Positions 10,084 through 19,508 are shown, numbered from the stretch's first letter. The stretch: DNA of 64,000 nucleotides from Formosa sp. Hel3_A1_48 (GCF_001735715.1 NZ_CP017259.1:1423501-1487500); one strand, 5' to 3'. Made by a program: numbers and translations. Notes: generated from the letters alone by a model not told the origin.

Positions 10084-13000
10084 TTATTCTTCAGGCCTTT
10101 CTTGGCCTTCCTCTTCGCCAGTAAACAAGCGTAAAAACCCATTAAATATTTCCATTTCTGTTTTGACAAATGCCTCGTCTTCATAAATGCTTATGGTGTC
10201 AACTAAGCTCTTATATCGTTCAATATCAAAGTATATGCTTTGGATGTGTTTTTCTTTATTTTCATCTGAAACTCCACTGAAATAATTTAAGCTTTCTTGA
10301 TATTTTACCACAACTTCTTTGTAAAGCGCTCGTGCTTTGTCGTCTGCTTCAGTTTCGTAATATGCGCCAATAAAAGGTTCTAAGTAAACGTAATATCCAA
10401 ATATATCTACAGGCATTTTTTGCATTGCCAAATCTGCGATTTCTTCTGCTTTTTCGAGTTTCTCTTCGTTGATTAGTTTTTCTATCAACCGCGCCATATG
10501 CCCTCTAAATGTCAAACTATTTCTACGGGTTTCAACATCGTGGTAAACGTCTGGATTTCCGCTGTTGCCCCATTCCCAATCTTTAACCAATTCATACATT
10601 TTCTCAGAATCGATTCGGCCCATATCATAGAGATTGTTTTTGTCAAGCGCTGTTTTTATAGGAACAAGTTTGTATGCAAACCCATCTAACTGCAGATAAT
10701 CTTTCATCCAAATATAATCTTCATCACCAAAGGCACCTCCACTAAAGTATATGGGGCGTTCCCAATTGTTCTGAGCAATAATATCCAGCATTATCATGCG
10801 GTTTTTGTAAATCGCCTGATCCTTAATTTTGATATCAATGTAATCTACAATTTTCTCTGCATCTTTGGCTGCAACAACTCCATTTTCAAGTACGGCTTGT
10901 TTATTAACGGGAATTCGCACAAATTCGGTTGGGGCGTAATTTGCATTTAAATCTTGCTTGCGTTGTCCGTTCGTTTGGTAGCCTTGCTGTTCCAAAACAT
11001 ATCCGTATTTGGTTCGATCGTCGTCACTTGAAATAAAATCTAAAAATTGAACAATATCAAGAGTGTCTTTGGTCACAACTTCTTTTATGATGTAGTCCCG
11101 GGTACCCCATTTATATTTGTCGTGAGTGAGTTTGGAAGGAACAGGTTCGCTATTATATGCTTTTCGCTTCATTTGGTCGATGTACCAATCAGCACTCAAA
11201 AGACTTGTACAAACTACCCTAACATCTGTTCGAATTCCTTCAATTTCTTGTGCATACCAAAGCGGGAAAGTGTCGTTGTCACCAATTGTAAAAATAATAG
11301 CATTGGGCGCGCATGATTCAAGGTAATTTACAGCCATCGCGTGTGCTGTTTTTCTATTAGAGCGGTCGTGATCGTCCCAATTCTGGCTCAACAAAATACC
11401 TGGAACAGCCACAAGACAAAATAGACTTATCACTGGAGCAAGAAGTTTTGATTTAATGTGTATTTGTACCTTATCAAAAAGCGCAAAAACCCCAATACCT
11501 ATCCAAAGCGCGAAAACATAAAATGACCCAACCAATGAATAGTCTCGTTCGCGCGGCTCAAAAGGACGAACATTGGTATAAACTTGTATAGCAATTCCTG
11601 TGAAAAGAAAGAACACCAACATTGTCCAAAACACCTTTTTATCTTTGCTAAACACAAAAAACAAGCCTATTAATCCCAATAATAAAGGGAGCAAATAATA
11701 GGTGTTTCTAGCTTTGTTGTTAAGAACATCGCTAGGAAGATTGTCTTGGGTAATGCCCAAGAGGTATTCATCAATAAAGTTGATTCCACTAATCCAATTG
11801 CCATGCATATCCATTTTTCCTTGAATGTCGTCTTGGCGCCCAGAAAAATTCCACATAAAATAACGCCAATACATATATCCAATCTGGTAATCTAAGAGGT
11901 AATAAATATTATCAATTAAAGACGGTTTTTCGATGTCTAAATAACGCCCATAGGTTCTTAAAAAATCATGATAACCTTCATAGTCTATTTCTCCTTTTGC
12001 AACAGATAATCTAAAATTAGCAACTAAGCTTCTAAATTCGTTTTGCATTTTGTATTCTGACTTTATAGAAAATTCTAAAGGGCCAGAGTATATCATGTAA
12101 TTTTCTGCATGCTCACCGCTCCACATGCGCGGCAACAATGAGCCATGATCGCTATTATAATTTTGAATGGCGTTTTCATAATCATTAACGATAACATAAC
12201 GCCCCGACTTTTCATCTTTTTCATATTTAGGCTTGTCATCAGTATATGGTTGGTTTTCATCTAAACCAGCGTATTGATCTGTAAATTGTGGTCCATAAAA
12301 CAAATGTGTTTTTGGGTATTGTTCCAAATTGTAATAAGCCAACAACTCGCGCGCATTTGAAGGGTTGTTTTCATTAACAGGTACATTGGCATTTGCACGA
12401 ATGGGTAGCATTAGCCAGGTGGTAAATCCAATAATGATAAATGTCACACACAACAATCCTGTGTTGAATACAATATATCCTTTTCTCTTGCTGTAATTCA
12501 GCCCAAAATAAATACTAAGAGTCAAAATGATAAACGCAATAATAGACCCCGAATTAAATGGTAATCCAATGTTGTTCACAAAGAAAATTTCCAGCACACT
12601 GAAGTATCTCAAAATATTTGGTGCCAGAAGCTTAAATACAAACAACAAAATGGCGACCACTGTTACGTTGGCAACGATAAAATTCTTTGGTGTAATCGTT
12701 TTATAATTCTTAAAAAAGTACAAAAGACCAATGGCTGGAATCGTAAGAAGCCCCATAAAATGCACCCCAAAAGAAAGCCCAACGATAAATGAGATTAATA
12801 TAAGCCAGCGGTTTCCTTTTGGAGAATGCATCTCTTTTTCCCAGCGAAGCCCCAAATAAAACATTACGGCCATTATGAGGGTTGCCATGGCATATACCTC
12901 AGTTTCTACGGCATTAAACCAGAAAGAATCTGTAAAAGCGAAAGACAAGCTCCCAACAAAAGCAGCCCCTAGAATACCAATATCCTTATTTGTGTTAAAT

Positions 13001-13335
13001 TCTTTAGCTTGGCCTATAATTTTTTGCAACAACAAAACAATAGACCAAAACATAAACAAAATGGTGAATGCACTTGCGGCAGCACTCATCATGTTAAGCA
13101 CATAACCAATTTGAGATGGTTGTGATGCAAAAATAGAAAAAAATGCACCGAGCATTTGGAATAATGGTGCCCCGGGGGGGTGGCCGACTTCAAGCTTTGA
13201 AGAAGTTAAAATATACTCTCCGGTATCCCAAAAACCGACAGTTGGTTCAACGGTGAGGGCATAGGTCAAAAATGCAACGGCAAATGCAACCCACCCTAGA
13301 ATTAGGTTCCATTGTTTGAAATTAGAATTTGCCAT
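10084..13335 (-). CDS. DUF2723 multi-pass membrane protein, possible GT-C glycosyltransferase
   Basis: 1083 residues. The N-terminal 650 or so contain about a dozen hydrophobic segments. The remainder is soluble, with a helical C terminus containing repeat-like segments (ISKLINEEKLEKAEEIADLA type). The first periplasmic loop reads EPTVGFWDTGEYI then GHPPGAPLF. Acidic residues there are typical of GT-C enzymes of the PMT/TMEM260 group, to which DUF2723 has been related. Such proteins use a lipid-linked sugar donor. The role here, perhaps in protein O-glycosylation, is inference. It is monocistronic on the minus strand, and no clear TAnnTTTG element is visible upstream. Confidence 0.8.
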   Translation of the reverse strand: MANSNFKQWNLILGWVAFAVAFLTYALTVEPTVGFWDTGEYILTSSKLEVGHPPGAPLFQMLGAFFSIFASQPSQIGYVLNMMSAAASAFTILFMFWSIVLLLQKIIGQAKEFNTNKDIGILGAAFVGSLSFAFTDSFWFNAVETEVYAMATLIMAVMFYLGLRWEKEMHSPKGNRWLILISFIVGLSFGVHFMGLLTIPAIGLLYFFKNYKTITPKNFIVANVTVVAILLFVFKLLAPNILRYFSVLEIFFVNNIGLPFNSGSIIAFIILTLSIYFGLNYSKRKGYIVFNTGLLCVTFIIIGFTTWLMLPIRANANVPVNENNPSNARELLAYYNLEQYPKTHLFYGPQFTDQYAGLDENQPYTDDKPKYEKDEKSGRYVIVNDYENAIQNYNSDHGSLLPRMWSGEHAENYMIYSGPLEFSIKSEYKMQNEFRSLVANFRLSVAKGEIDYEGYHDFLRTYGRYLDIEKPSLIDNIYYLLDYQIGYMYWRYFMWNFSGRQDDIQGKMDMHGNWISGINFIDEYLLGITQDNLPSDVLNNKARNTYYLLPLLLGLIGLFFVFSKDKKVFWTMLVFFLFTGIAIQVYTNVRPFEPRERDYSLVGSFYVFALWIGIGVFALFDKVQIHIKSKLLAPVISLFCLVAVPGILLSQNWDDHDRSNRKTAHAMAVNYLESCAPNAIIFTIGDNDTFPLWYAQEIEGIRTDVRVVCTSLLSADWYIDQMKRKAYNSEPVPSKLTHDKYKWGTRDYIIKEVVTKDTLDIVQFLDFISSDDDRTKYGYVLEQQGYQTNGQRKQDLNANYAPTEFVRIPVNKQAVLENGVVAAKDAEKIVDYIDIKIKDQAIYKNRMIMLDIIAQNNWERPIYFSGGAFGDEDYIWMKDYLQLDGFAYKLVPIKTALDKNNLYDMGRIDSEKMYELVKDWEWGNSGNPDVYHDVETRRNSLTFRGHMARLIEKLINEEKLEKAEEIADLAMQKMPVDIFGYYVYLEPFIGAYYETEADDKARALYKEVVVKYQESLNYFSGVSDENKEKHIQSIYFDIERYKSLVDTISIYEDEAFVKTEMEIFNGFLRLFTGEEEGQERPEE

Positions 13336-13451
13336 GGTTTAAATTTAGTTCATGGCGAATTTAATAATAAATCAATTAAGGCTAAATAATTTGAGCGATA
13401 GATTCACAACAAATAACCCTTTGAGTACTGCAATTTTCAAAATGAATCGAA

Positions 13452-13742
13452 TCACAGGTCAATATTTTGGTATTTCTTTAAGTTTTTGAAATGATTTTCA
13501 AAGGCTAAAATTCCTTTTTTTGTCACGTTACACTTTGTTTTTGGGTAATTGTTTTCGAAACTTTTGGCTATAGAAATGTATCCGCTTTCCGCTAGTTTTT
13601 TCAGCTGAACACTTAAATTGCCTTGAGTGCTTTCTGTGATTTTTTTTAAATAATTAAAATCACAACTACTTACTTTCACGAGAACAGACATCACCATCAA
13701 ACGAATGGGATTTGTCAATAGTTTATCAAGTGGTTCAAACAT
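13452..13742 (-). CDS. Winged-helix transcriptional regulator (PF13601-like)
   Basis: 96-residue single-domain DNA-binding protein. The helix-turn-helix lies around residues 24-58, ending in NLSVQLKKLAESGYI, and the wing runs through FENNYPKTKCNVTKKG. This resembles the MarR/ArsR-like winged-helix group often named HTH_34. No ligand domain is present. Its start overlaps the end of the preceding membrane-protein gene by 8 bases, so the two are translationally coupled. The 16-bp palindrome in the operon promoter is a natural candidate for its binding site. Autoregulation is inferred. Confidence 0.85.
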   Translation of the reverse strand: MFEPLDKLLTNPIRLMVMSVLVKVSSCDFNYLKKITESTQGNLSVQLKKLAESGYISIAKSFENNYPKTKCNVTKKGILAFENHFKNLKKYQNIDL

Positions 13743-14304
13743 TGTTTTTACTTAGATAAAGAGATAACCCAGGGATAAAAAGCCCAAAAAAGGTAGCTGC
13801 GGCATTAATCAAAAGCACATTTATACTTGGTGAAATAGTGATCAAAACACTACAAGCAACTACGGCTATTCCACCAATTATAAGAGGAGTAAATCGAATT
13901 AGAAGTGCCGTTATAAGTAAAATAACTCCAAGAAGAAATAGAATTTCCTGAACAGGGTTTTGTTTTTTAAACACTGACATGATGACAAGTGTAATCCACG
14001 CTATATTAAAAACACCCCAAACTAGCTTTAGAGCACGCCCAATATGCGTTTCGTAGCCTATGCGCCCACCAATCTTTATATTGTAAACAATGGTAAAAAT
14101 CATACCTACTACAGGAATAAGAGTCCAAAATAAAAGAGAAGAATAAGCCGTTTTCTGAATTAACTCAGGAAAAGAATAATGAATTATACTCATAATCGAA
14201 ATAAGCAACCCCCAAAAAATAAAATTTATGGATGTTGGTTTAAGTTGTTCCTTAGTCTTATTAATAGCGTCATTAATAAGGTTTAATTGTTCTGAATGAT
14301 TCAT
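13735..14304 (-). CDS. Small multi-pass membrane protein paired with regulator
   Basis: 189 residues. A short amphipathic N-terminal helix (LNLINDAINKTKEQL) precedes five or six hydrophobic segments, roughly residues 27-45, 57-75, 93-112, 120-137, 140-156 and 162-183. I do not recognise a catalytic motif. It is the first gene of a two-gene operon with a winged-helix regulator, an arrangement in which the regulator often controls the membrane protein. Function unknown. The ATG at 14302-14304 lies about 23 bases from the minus-strand TATATTTG element. Confidence 0.75.
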   Translation of the reverse strand: MNHSEQLNLINDAINKTKEQLKPTSINFIFWGLLISIMSIIHYSFPELIQKTAYSSLLFWTLIPVVGMIFTIVYNIKIGGRIGYETHIGRALKLVWGVFNIAWITLVIMSVFKKQNPVQEILFLLGVILLITALLIRFTPLIIGGIAVVACSVLITISPSINVLLINAAATFFGLFIPGLSLYLSKNNV

Positions 14305-14326
14305 AATAAAATAGGTTTTAATTTTT

Positions 14327-14358
14327 CAAATATAAACTAGTTTATAAAATAAACCAAA
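14327..14358 (-). promoter_or_regulatory. Promoter of the membrane protein/regulator operon
   Basis: On the minus strand TTTG (plus 14355-14358) is followed after 20 bases by TATATTTG (plus 14327-14334). This matches both Bacteroidota promoter elements. The palindrome at 14331-14346 occupies the spacer and part of the -7 box. Confidence 0.7.
14331..14346. promoter_or_regulatory. Perfect 16-bp palindrome, probable repressor operator
   Basis: TATAAACTAGTTTATA equals its own reverse complement. It overlaps the -7 element of the minus-strand operon and sits inside the -33/-7 spacer, where a bound protein would block RNA polymerase. The winged-helix protein encoded in the same operon is the likeliest ligand. 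Confidence 0.6.
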
Positions 14359-14388
14359 TAATTGATCAGCTAATTATTTTAAAAAATA

Positions 14389-14419
14389 TTTGTGCAACCA
14401 AAGTTTTGTTCTAAATTTG
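14389..14419 (+). promoter_or_regulatory. Promoter of tRNA-Gln
   Basis: TTTG (14389-14392), 19 bases, then TAAATTTG (14412-14419). Both elements match the Bacteroidota consensus and the tRNA begins 17 bases later. Confidence 0.75.
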
Positions 14420-14436
14420 CATCCTCATTAATAAAT

Positions 14437-14509
14437 TGGCCCATGGTGTAACTGGCAACACGTCTGGTTTTGGTCCAGAAGAGTCTAGGTTCGAGCCCTA
14501 GTGGGCCAA
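14437..14509 (+). tRNA. tRNA-Gln (anticodon TTG)
   Basis: A 73-nt cloverleaf. Acceptor arms TGGCCCA (14437-14443) and TGGGCCA (14502-14508) pair over 7 bp, with discriminator A at 14509. The anticodon stem TCTGG/CCAGA encloses loop TTTTGGT, giving anticodon TTG. The T-arm GGTTCGAGCCC region is intact. CCA is not encoded. Confidence 0.97.
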
Positions 14510-14513
14510 CAAG

Positions 14514-14548
14514 AAAAGCTTTAACTTCTGTTAAAGCTTTTTATTTTT
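14514..14548 (+). terminator. Terminator of tRNA-Gln
   Basis: AAAAGCTTTAAC (14514-14525) pairs with GTTAAAGCTTTT (14530-14541) over 12 bp with loop TTCT, followed by TATTTTT. Confidence 0.85.
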
Positions 14549-14577
14549 AAAAAAAAACAATAAACCTTCACAAAAAC

Positions 14578-14609
14578 TTGTAAAAACCGTCTGCAATCCC
14601 TTATATTTG
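14578..14609 (+). promoter_or_regulatory. Promoter of rimP-nusA-infB
   Basis: TTG at 14578-14580, then 21 bases, then TATATTTG at 14602-14609. Transcription should begin near 14616, giving a leader of about 50 bases before the rimP start. Confidence 0.7.
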
Positions 14610-14634
14610 CACCGTAGTAAGAAAAATAAATTGT

Positions 14635-14660
14635 GAGGGGACGGGAAGTCCCCTCTTTTT
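14635..14660 (+). terminator. Terminator-like hairpin in the rimP leader (candidate attenuator)
   Basis: GAGGGGAC (14635-14642) and GTCCCCTC (14648-14655) form a perfect, GC-rich 8-bp stem with loop GGGAA, followed directly by TTTTT (14656-14660). This has the full form of an intrinsic terminator but lies between the operon promoter and the rimP ATG at 14668. It could attenuate transcription or mask the translation start. Confidence 0.7.
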
Positions 14661-14667
14661 ATACCAA

Positions 14668-15132
14668 ATGTTTAGAGATAGCGTAAAAGAATTATTGGAG
14701 GAAGGGCTTGAAAACAGACCTGATTTGTTTCTCATTGATTTCGAAATTCTTGATGGAAACAAGATCCGTATTGTTATTGATGGCGACAAGGGTGTTTTAG
14801 TACAAGACTGTATGTATATAAGTCGTGCAATTGAACATAATCTTGATCGTGAGGAACAAGATTTTTCATTAGAGGTGTCCTCTGCAGGTGCGACAACTCC
14901 TTTAGTACATCAGCGTCAATATCAAAAAAATATTGGCCGTACGCTTAAACTCAAAACAATTGAAAATGAAAAGTTTGAAGCAGTTTTGACCGCTGCTGAC
15001 ACAAATGAAATTGTTTTGGAATGGAAGGCTAGAGAACCAAAGCCTATTGGAAAAGGAAAGGTTACTGTTCAAAAAACAGCCACCATTCCTTATCAAAACA
15101 TTGACAAAGCACAAATAAAATTAGTATTTTAA
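14668..15132 (+). CDS. rimP: Ribosome maturation factor RimP
   Basis: 30S subunit assembly factor of 154 residues, the normal family length. The N-terminal alpha/beta domain contains LIDFEILDGNKIRIVIDGDKG and SRAIEHNLD, followed by the hallmark DFSLEVSSAGATTPL. The C-terminal SH3-like domain holds GRTLKLKT and ends with IDKAQIKLVF. It is the first gene of the conserved rimP-nusA-infB operon, with nusA 15 bases downstream. Expression probably depends on the leader hairpin just upstream. Confidence 0.95.
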   Translation: MFRDSVKELLEEGLENRPDLFLIDFEILDGNKIRIVIDGDKGVLVQDCMYISRAIEHNLDREEQDFSLEVSSAGATTPLVHQRQYQKNIGRTLKLKTIENEKFEAVLTAADTNEIVLEWKAREPKPIGKGKVTVQKTATIPYQNIDKAQIKLVF

Positions 15133-15147
15133 GATAAGAACCACATT

Positions 15148-16380
15148 ATGGAAAATTTAGCATTAATCGATTCGTTTTCGGAGTTTAAGGATGACAAACT
15201 CATAGACCGTGTGACCCTTATGGCCATTCTTGAGGATGTATTTAGGAATGCCTTAAAAAAGAAATTTGGTGATGACGATAACTTCGACATTATTATCAAC
15301 CCAGATAAGGGTGATTTAGAAATTTGGCGCAACAGAATTGTTGTAGCTGACGGCGAGGTTGAAAACGAAAACCAAGAAATTTCTTTATCTGAAGCTCAAA
15401 AAATTGAACCAGATTTTGAAGTAGGTGAAGATGTTTCAGAAGAAGTAAAGCTATTTGATTTGGGAAGACGATCTATTTTGGCGCTTCGTCAAAATCTAAT
15501 TTCTAAGATTCAAGAACATGATAACACCAATATTTACAAGCAATTTAAAGACCTTGAAGGAGAAATTTACACTGCTGAAGTGCACCATATCCGTCACCGT
15601 GCAGTTATTCTCTTGGATGATGAGGGGAACGAACTTATTTTACCAAAAGATAAGCAAATCCCATCTGATTTCTTTAGAAAAGGAGAGAATGTTCGTGGTA
15701 TTATTGAAAGTGTAGAGTTGAAAGGCAATAAACCTAATATCGTATTGTCCAGAACAGCGCCAGCATTTTTGGAAAAATTATTTGAGCAGGAAATCCCAGA
15801 AGTATTCGACGGATTGATTTCTATTAAAAATGTTGTCAGAATACCAGGTGAAAAAGCTAAGGTTGCTGTCGACTCCTACGATGACAGAATTGACCCAGTT
15901 GGGGCATGTGTTGGGATGAAAGGTTCGCGTATCCATGGGATTGTTCGTGAGCTGGGTAATGAAAACATCGATGTTATCAATTACACCAACAATTTACAAT
16001 TGTTTATCACAAGAGCTTTAAGCCCAGCGCGTGTTACTTCGATCAAGTTAGACGAAGAAACTAAAAGAGCCGAAGTTATACTTAAGCCTGAAGAAGTTAG
16101 TAAGGCCATTGGCCGTGGAGGACACAATATTCGTCTTGCAGGACGTCTTACGGGCTACGAAATTGATGTTTTCAGAGAAGGAGTTGAAGAGGATGTAGAA
16201 CTTTCTGAATTCTCTGACGAAATCGAATCTTGGATTATCGAAGAGTTTGCGAAAGCCGGTTTGGATACTGCTAAAAGCGTATTAGAACAAGACGTCAAAG
16301 ACTTGGTAAAACGAACTGATTTGGAAGAAGAAACTATTGATGACGTAATGCGAATTTTAAAAGAAGAATTCGAAGATTAA
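15148..16380 (+). CDS. nusA: Transcription termination/antitermination factor NusA
   Basis: RNA-polymerase-binding elongation factor of 410 residues. The order is an N-terminal polymerase-binding domain (about 1-125), an S1 domain (about 130-200; GEIYTAEVHHIRHRAVILLDD), and KH1 and KH2 (about 225-345; VGACVGMKGSRIHGIVREL and IGRGGHNIRLAGRLTGYEI). A short acidic C-terminal helical region follows. The two extra C-terminal repeats of the E. coli protein are absent, as is usual outside proteobacteria. It may control its own operon through the leader hairpin at 14635-14660, as NusA is known to do in E. coli. Confidence 0.96.
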   Translation: MENLALIDSFSEFKDDKLIDRVTLMAILEDVFRNALKKKFGDDDNFDIIINPDKGDLEIWRNRIVVADGEVENENQEISLSEAQKIEPDFEVGEDVSEEVKLFDLGRRSILALRQNLISKIQEHDNTNIYKQFKDLEGEIYTAEVHHIRHRAVILLDDEGNELILPKDKQIPSDFFRKGENVRGIIESVELKGNKPNIVLSRTAPAFLEKLFEQEIPEVFDGLISIKNVVRIPGEKAKVAVDSYDDRIDPVGACVGMKGSRIHGIVRELGNENIDVINYTNNLQLFITRALSPARVTSIKLDEETKRAEVILKPEEVSKAIGRGGHNIRLAGRLTGYEIDVFREGVEEDVELSEFSDEIESWIIEEFAKAGLDTAKSVLEQDVKDLVKRTDLEEETIDDVMRILKEEFED

Positions 16381-16393
16381 AATTTTAATTATA

Positions 16394-16423
16394 TTGGCAC
16401 CCAGATTGAATGATCTGGCCCAA
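16394..16423 (+). other. Hairpin between nusA and infB
   Basis: CCAGAT (16401-16406) pairs with ATCTGG (16413-16418) around loop TGAATG. TTGG (16394-16397) and CCAA (16420-16423) can extend it across a small internal loop. There is no T-run, so it is not a terminator. It may be an RNA-processing or regulatory structure. Confidence 0.4.
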
Positions 16424-16457
16424 ATTTTAAAGAATAAAAAAACAACAAAGGCAATTT

Positions 16458-19097
16458 ATGGCTGATATCATTAGACTAAGTAAAGTATTGAGGGAGTTGA
16501 ACATCTCGATGGATCGTGCTATTGACTTTTTGGAGTCAAAAAACATAGAGATTGAGAAACGTCCAACAACCAAAATTTCTGCTGAAGTGTATCAACTTCT
16601 CTCAGGGGAGTTTCAAACTGATGCCAGCAAGAAAGTTGCTTCAAAAGAAGTTGGAGAAGCCAAACAAAAAGAAAAAGAAGCACTTCGTCAACAACGTGAA
16701 CTTGAGCTAGAAGAGAAACTAAAGAAGGAAGAAGAGGCCAAAAAAGTTATTAAGGCCAAAACGACTTTTGAAGGGCCCAAAAAAGTTGGAAAAATAGATT
16801 TGAATCCAACAAAACCTCAACCCAAAAAAGAAGATCCTAAACCAGTCATACCTACTAAGGTAGAAACTGAAAAACCAGCTGAAGCAAAAGCAGCAAATGC
16901 TGTAGAAAACCCCACTAAGGATGTTTCTGCAGAACCAGAAACCGAATCAGGAACAGTAAAAACTCAGTACGCTAAGTTATCTGGGCCAAAGTCAACAGGT
17001 CAAACCATTGATCTATCCCAGTTTAATAAACCAAAAAAGCCAGCAGCGGCCAAAGATAAAAACCAATCAAACTCTGCTGATTCCAAAAAGAAACGAAAAA
17101 GAATTAGCAAGGTTGGAGGCCCAAATCAAGGTCAGAAATCTCGTTCCAACAGAGTAAGAAACCAATCTAAACCCCAAACGCCTAAGGTTGAGCCAACCGC
17201 AGAAGAAGTTCAAAAACAAGTACGAGAGACTTTAGAAAAACTTCAAGGCAAATCAACTAAGGGTAAAGGAGCCAAGTACAGAAGAGATAAACGTGACCAA
17301 CACCGTCAACAAACGGAAAAGGACTTAGAGCAACAAGAACTAGAAAGTAAAACATTAAAAGTGACTGAGTTTGTCACAGCCAATGAAGTTGCTACAATGA
17401 TGGATGTTTCTGTTACAGAAATTATTTCTGCATGTATGTCTTTAGGGATGATGGTTACGATGAACCAACGCTTAGACGCAGAAACTCTTTCAATTGTTGC
17501 TGAGGAATTTGGTTACACTGTAGATTTTGTTACTGCTGACATAGATGAAAACATCGAGGAAGTAGAGGACAAAGCAGAGGATTTATTAGAACGCGCGCCC
17601 ATTGTAACCGTTATGGGCCATGTCGATCATGGTAAAACTTCATTATTGGATTACATTAGAGAGGAAAATGTTATTGCAGGAGAGTCAGGTGGGATAACAC
17701 AGCACATCGGGGCCTATGGCGTGACTTTAAACTCTGGTCAAAAAATAGCATTTCTAGACACACCTGGGCATGAGGCTTTTACGGCGATGCGTGCAAGAGG
17801 TGCTCAAGTTACTGATATAGCCATCATTGTAATCGCCGCAGATGATAATATTAAACCCCAAACAAAAGAGGCTATTTCACATGCCCAAGCTGCTGGTGTG
17901 CCCATTATCTTTGCAATAAATAAAGTTGATTTGCCAACAGCAAATCCAGATAAAATTAAAGAAGGACTTGCCAACATGAACCTTATGGTTGAAGATTGGG
18001 GTGGTAAAATTCAGTCGCATGATATCTCCGCAAAAAATGGAGATGGGGTACAAGAACTTTTAGAAAAAGTGCTGTTAGAAGCAGAACTATTAGAACTCAA
18101 AGCTAACCCAGATAAACCCGCGGTGGGGACAATTGTTGAAGCCTTTCTAGATAAAGGTAGGGGCTATGTGTCTACAGTATTGGTGCAGGCAGGAACCTTG
18201 CGTGTTGGGGATTATGTGCTGGCCGGGAAAAATAGTGGAAAAGTCAAAGCTATGCACGACGAAAGGGGGCAAGAAATTTCTGAAGCTGGGCCCTCTACAC
18301 CAATTTCAATATTAGGTTTGGATGGTGCGCCACAAGCAGGAGATAAATTTACAGTCTTTAAAGACGAACGAGAAGCCAAACAAATTGCCGCAAAAAGAAC
18401 TCAATTGCAGCGAGAACAATCTGTTCGTACACAGCGTCATATCACCCTTGACGAAATCGGCAGACGTATTGCGCTTGGCGACTTTAAAGAGCTAAACATA
18501 ATACTTAAGGGAGATGTTGATGGTTCTGTGGAAGCGCTTACCGATTCGTTCCAAAAACTATCCACTGAAGAAATTCAAGTCAACATTATTCACAAAGCTG
18601 TGGGTGCTATTACAGAGAGCGATGTTCTCCTCGCATCAGCTTCTGACGCTATCATTATTGGCTTCAACGTTCGCCCAATGGGTAACGCGCGACAAATTGC
18701 TGAAAAAGAAGAAATAGATATCCGTATGTACTCCATTATATACGATGCGATTAATGATTTGAAGGATGCTATGGAAGGAATGCTGTCCCCTGAGTTTAAA
18801 GAAGAAATTACAGGGTCTGCCGAAATTAGAGAAACCTTTAAAATTTCCAAAATTGGTACTATCGCAGGATGTATGGTCACCAATGGTAAAATTTATAGAA
18901 GCTCTAAAATCCGTATCATTAGAGAAGGTGTAGTGATTTATACCGGAGAACTGGCTTCATTAAAACGCTTTAAAGACGACGCAAAAGAAGTGTCCAAAGG
19001 ATATGATTGTGGAATGCAAATCAAGAATTATAACGATATTCAGTTAGGAGACGTTTTTGAAGCTTTCCAAGAGGTTGCTGTTAAAAAGAAACTTTAG
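16458..19097 (+). CDS. infB: Translation initiation factor IF-2
   Basis: GTPase that brings initiator tRNA to the 30S subunit; 879 residues. The N-terminal IF2_N domain ([21 protein letters not shown]) is followed by a long charged Lys/Glu/Pro-rich linker (about 60-290), a second IF2_N domain and the G domain. G1 GHVDHGKTS is near residue 390, followed by [12 protein letters not shown] and SAKNGDG. Domains II to IV follow, with the C1/C2 tRNA-binding region ending in VKKKL. It is the third gene of the rimP operon, 77 bases after nusA. The stop is near the convergent SPOR gene. Confidence 0.97.
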   Translation: MADIIRLSKVLRELNISMDRAIDFLESKNIEIEKRPTTKISAEVYQLLSGEFQTDASKKVASKEVGEAKQKEKEALRQQRELELEEKLKKEEEAKKVIKAKTTFEGPKKVGKIDLNPTKPQPKKEDPKPVIPTKVETEKPAEAKAANAVENPTKDVSAEPETESGTVKTQYAKLSGPKSTGQTIDLSQFNKPKKPAAAKDKNQSNSADSKKKRKRISKVGGPNQGQKSRSNRVRNQSKPQTPKVEPTAEEVQKQVRETLEKLQGKSTKGKGAKYRRDKRDQHRQQTEKDLEQQELESKTLKVTEFVTANEVATMMDVSVTEIISACMSLGMMVTMNQRLDAETLSIVAEEFGYTVDFVTADIDENIEEVEDKAEDLLERAPIVTVMGHVDHGKTSLLDYIREENVIAGESGGITQHIGAYGVTLNSGQKIAFLDTPGHEAFTAMRARGAQVTDIAIIVIAADDNIKPQTKEAISHAQAAGVPIIFAINKVDLPTANPDKIKEGLANMNLMVEDWGGKIQSHDISAKNGDGVQELLEKVLLEAELLELKANPDKPAVGTIVEAFLDKGRGYVSTVLVQAGTLRVGDYVLAGKNSGKVKAMHDERGQEISEAGPSTPISILGLDGAPQAGDKFTVFKDEREAKQIAAKRTQLQREQSVRTQRHITLDEIGRRIALGDFKELNIILKGDVDGSVEALTDSFQKLSTEEIQVNIIHKAVGAITESDVLLASASDAIIIGFNVRPMGNARQIAEKEEIDIRMYSIIYDAINDLKDAMEGMLSPEFKEEITGSAEIRETFKISKIGTIAGCMVTNGKIYRSSKIRIIREGVVIYTGELASLKRFKDDAKEVSKGYDCGMQIKNYNDIQLGDVFEAFQEVAVKKKL

Positions 19098-19118
19098 GCT
19101 AGATTTTTGTATTGATTT

Positions 19119-19490
19119 TTAACTTTTTTTAGGCGTAAAAATAAAGGCGTTTGGGTATTTCTTTTTAATTGCTATGAGAGCACGATCTGCTTCAATTTTT
19201 GTTCTAAAATCACCAACCCATATTTTATAATTTGGCGTCTCATATTTCATCTCTGAAGAATAGTCTGAGTAAAAAGAGCGAAATGATGAAAGCGCTTGTT
19301 CTGCGCCAGCTCTAGGCCCACTGTAAATTTGTATTTTATTAAAATTTATTTCTTTATTGGCTTCTTTTTTTAGCTCAATCAAGCGATCAATAGCTTCACT
19401 TTTGTAAATATTTACTGCACCTTCTTGTGCTAAAAGAGGACCTGAAAACAAGGCAATGATAAAAAATAGTTTCAAAAAATTTAGCTTCAT
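19119..19490 (-). CDS. Exported SPOR-domain protein
   Basis: 123 residues. A signal peptide (LKLFFIIALFSGPLLAQ) is followed by a short linker and a SPOR domain over about residues 48-120: IQIYSGPRAGAEQAL, then YKIWVGDFRTKIEADRAL and YPNAFIF. SPOR domains bind denuded peptidoglycan glycans, mainly at division sites. The protein should be periplasmic. It is monocistronic, convergent with infB, and has its own minus-strand promoter. Confidence 0.87.
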   Translation of the reverse strand: MKLNFLKLFFIIALFSGPLLAQEGAVNIYKSEAIDRLIELKKEANKEINFNKIQIYSGPRAGAEQALSSFRSFYSDYSSEMKYETPNYKIWVGDFRTKIEADRALIAIKKKYPNAFIFTPKKS

Positions 19491-19508
19491 AATTCAATGT
19501 TCATTTTA

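Noticed and set aside
10498-11326. Several plus-strand frames within the DUF2723 gene
   Set aside because: All are antisense to a long, well-supported gene and show no recognisable domain.
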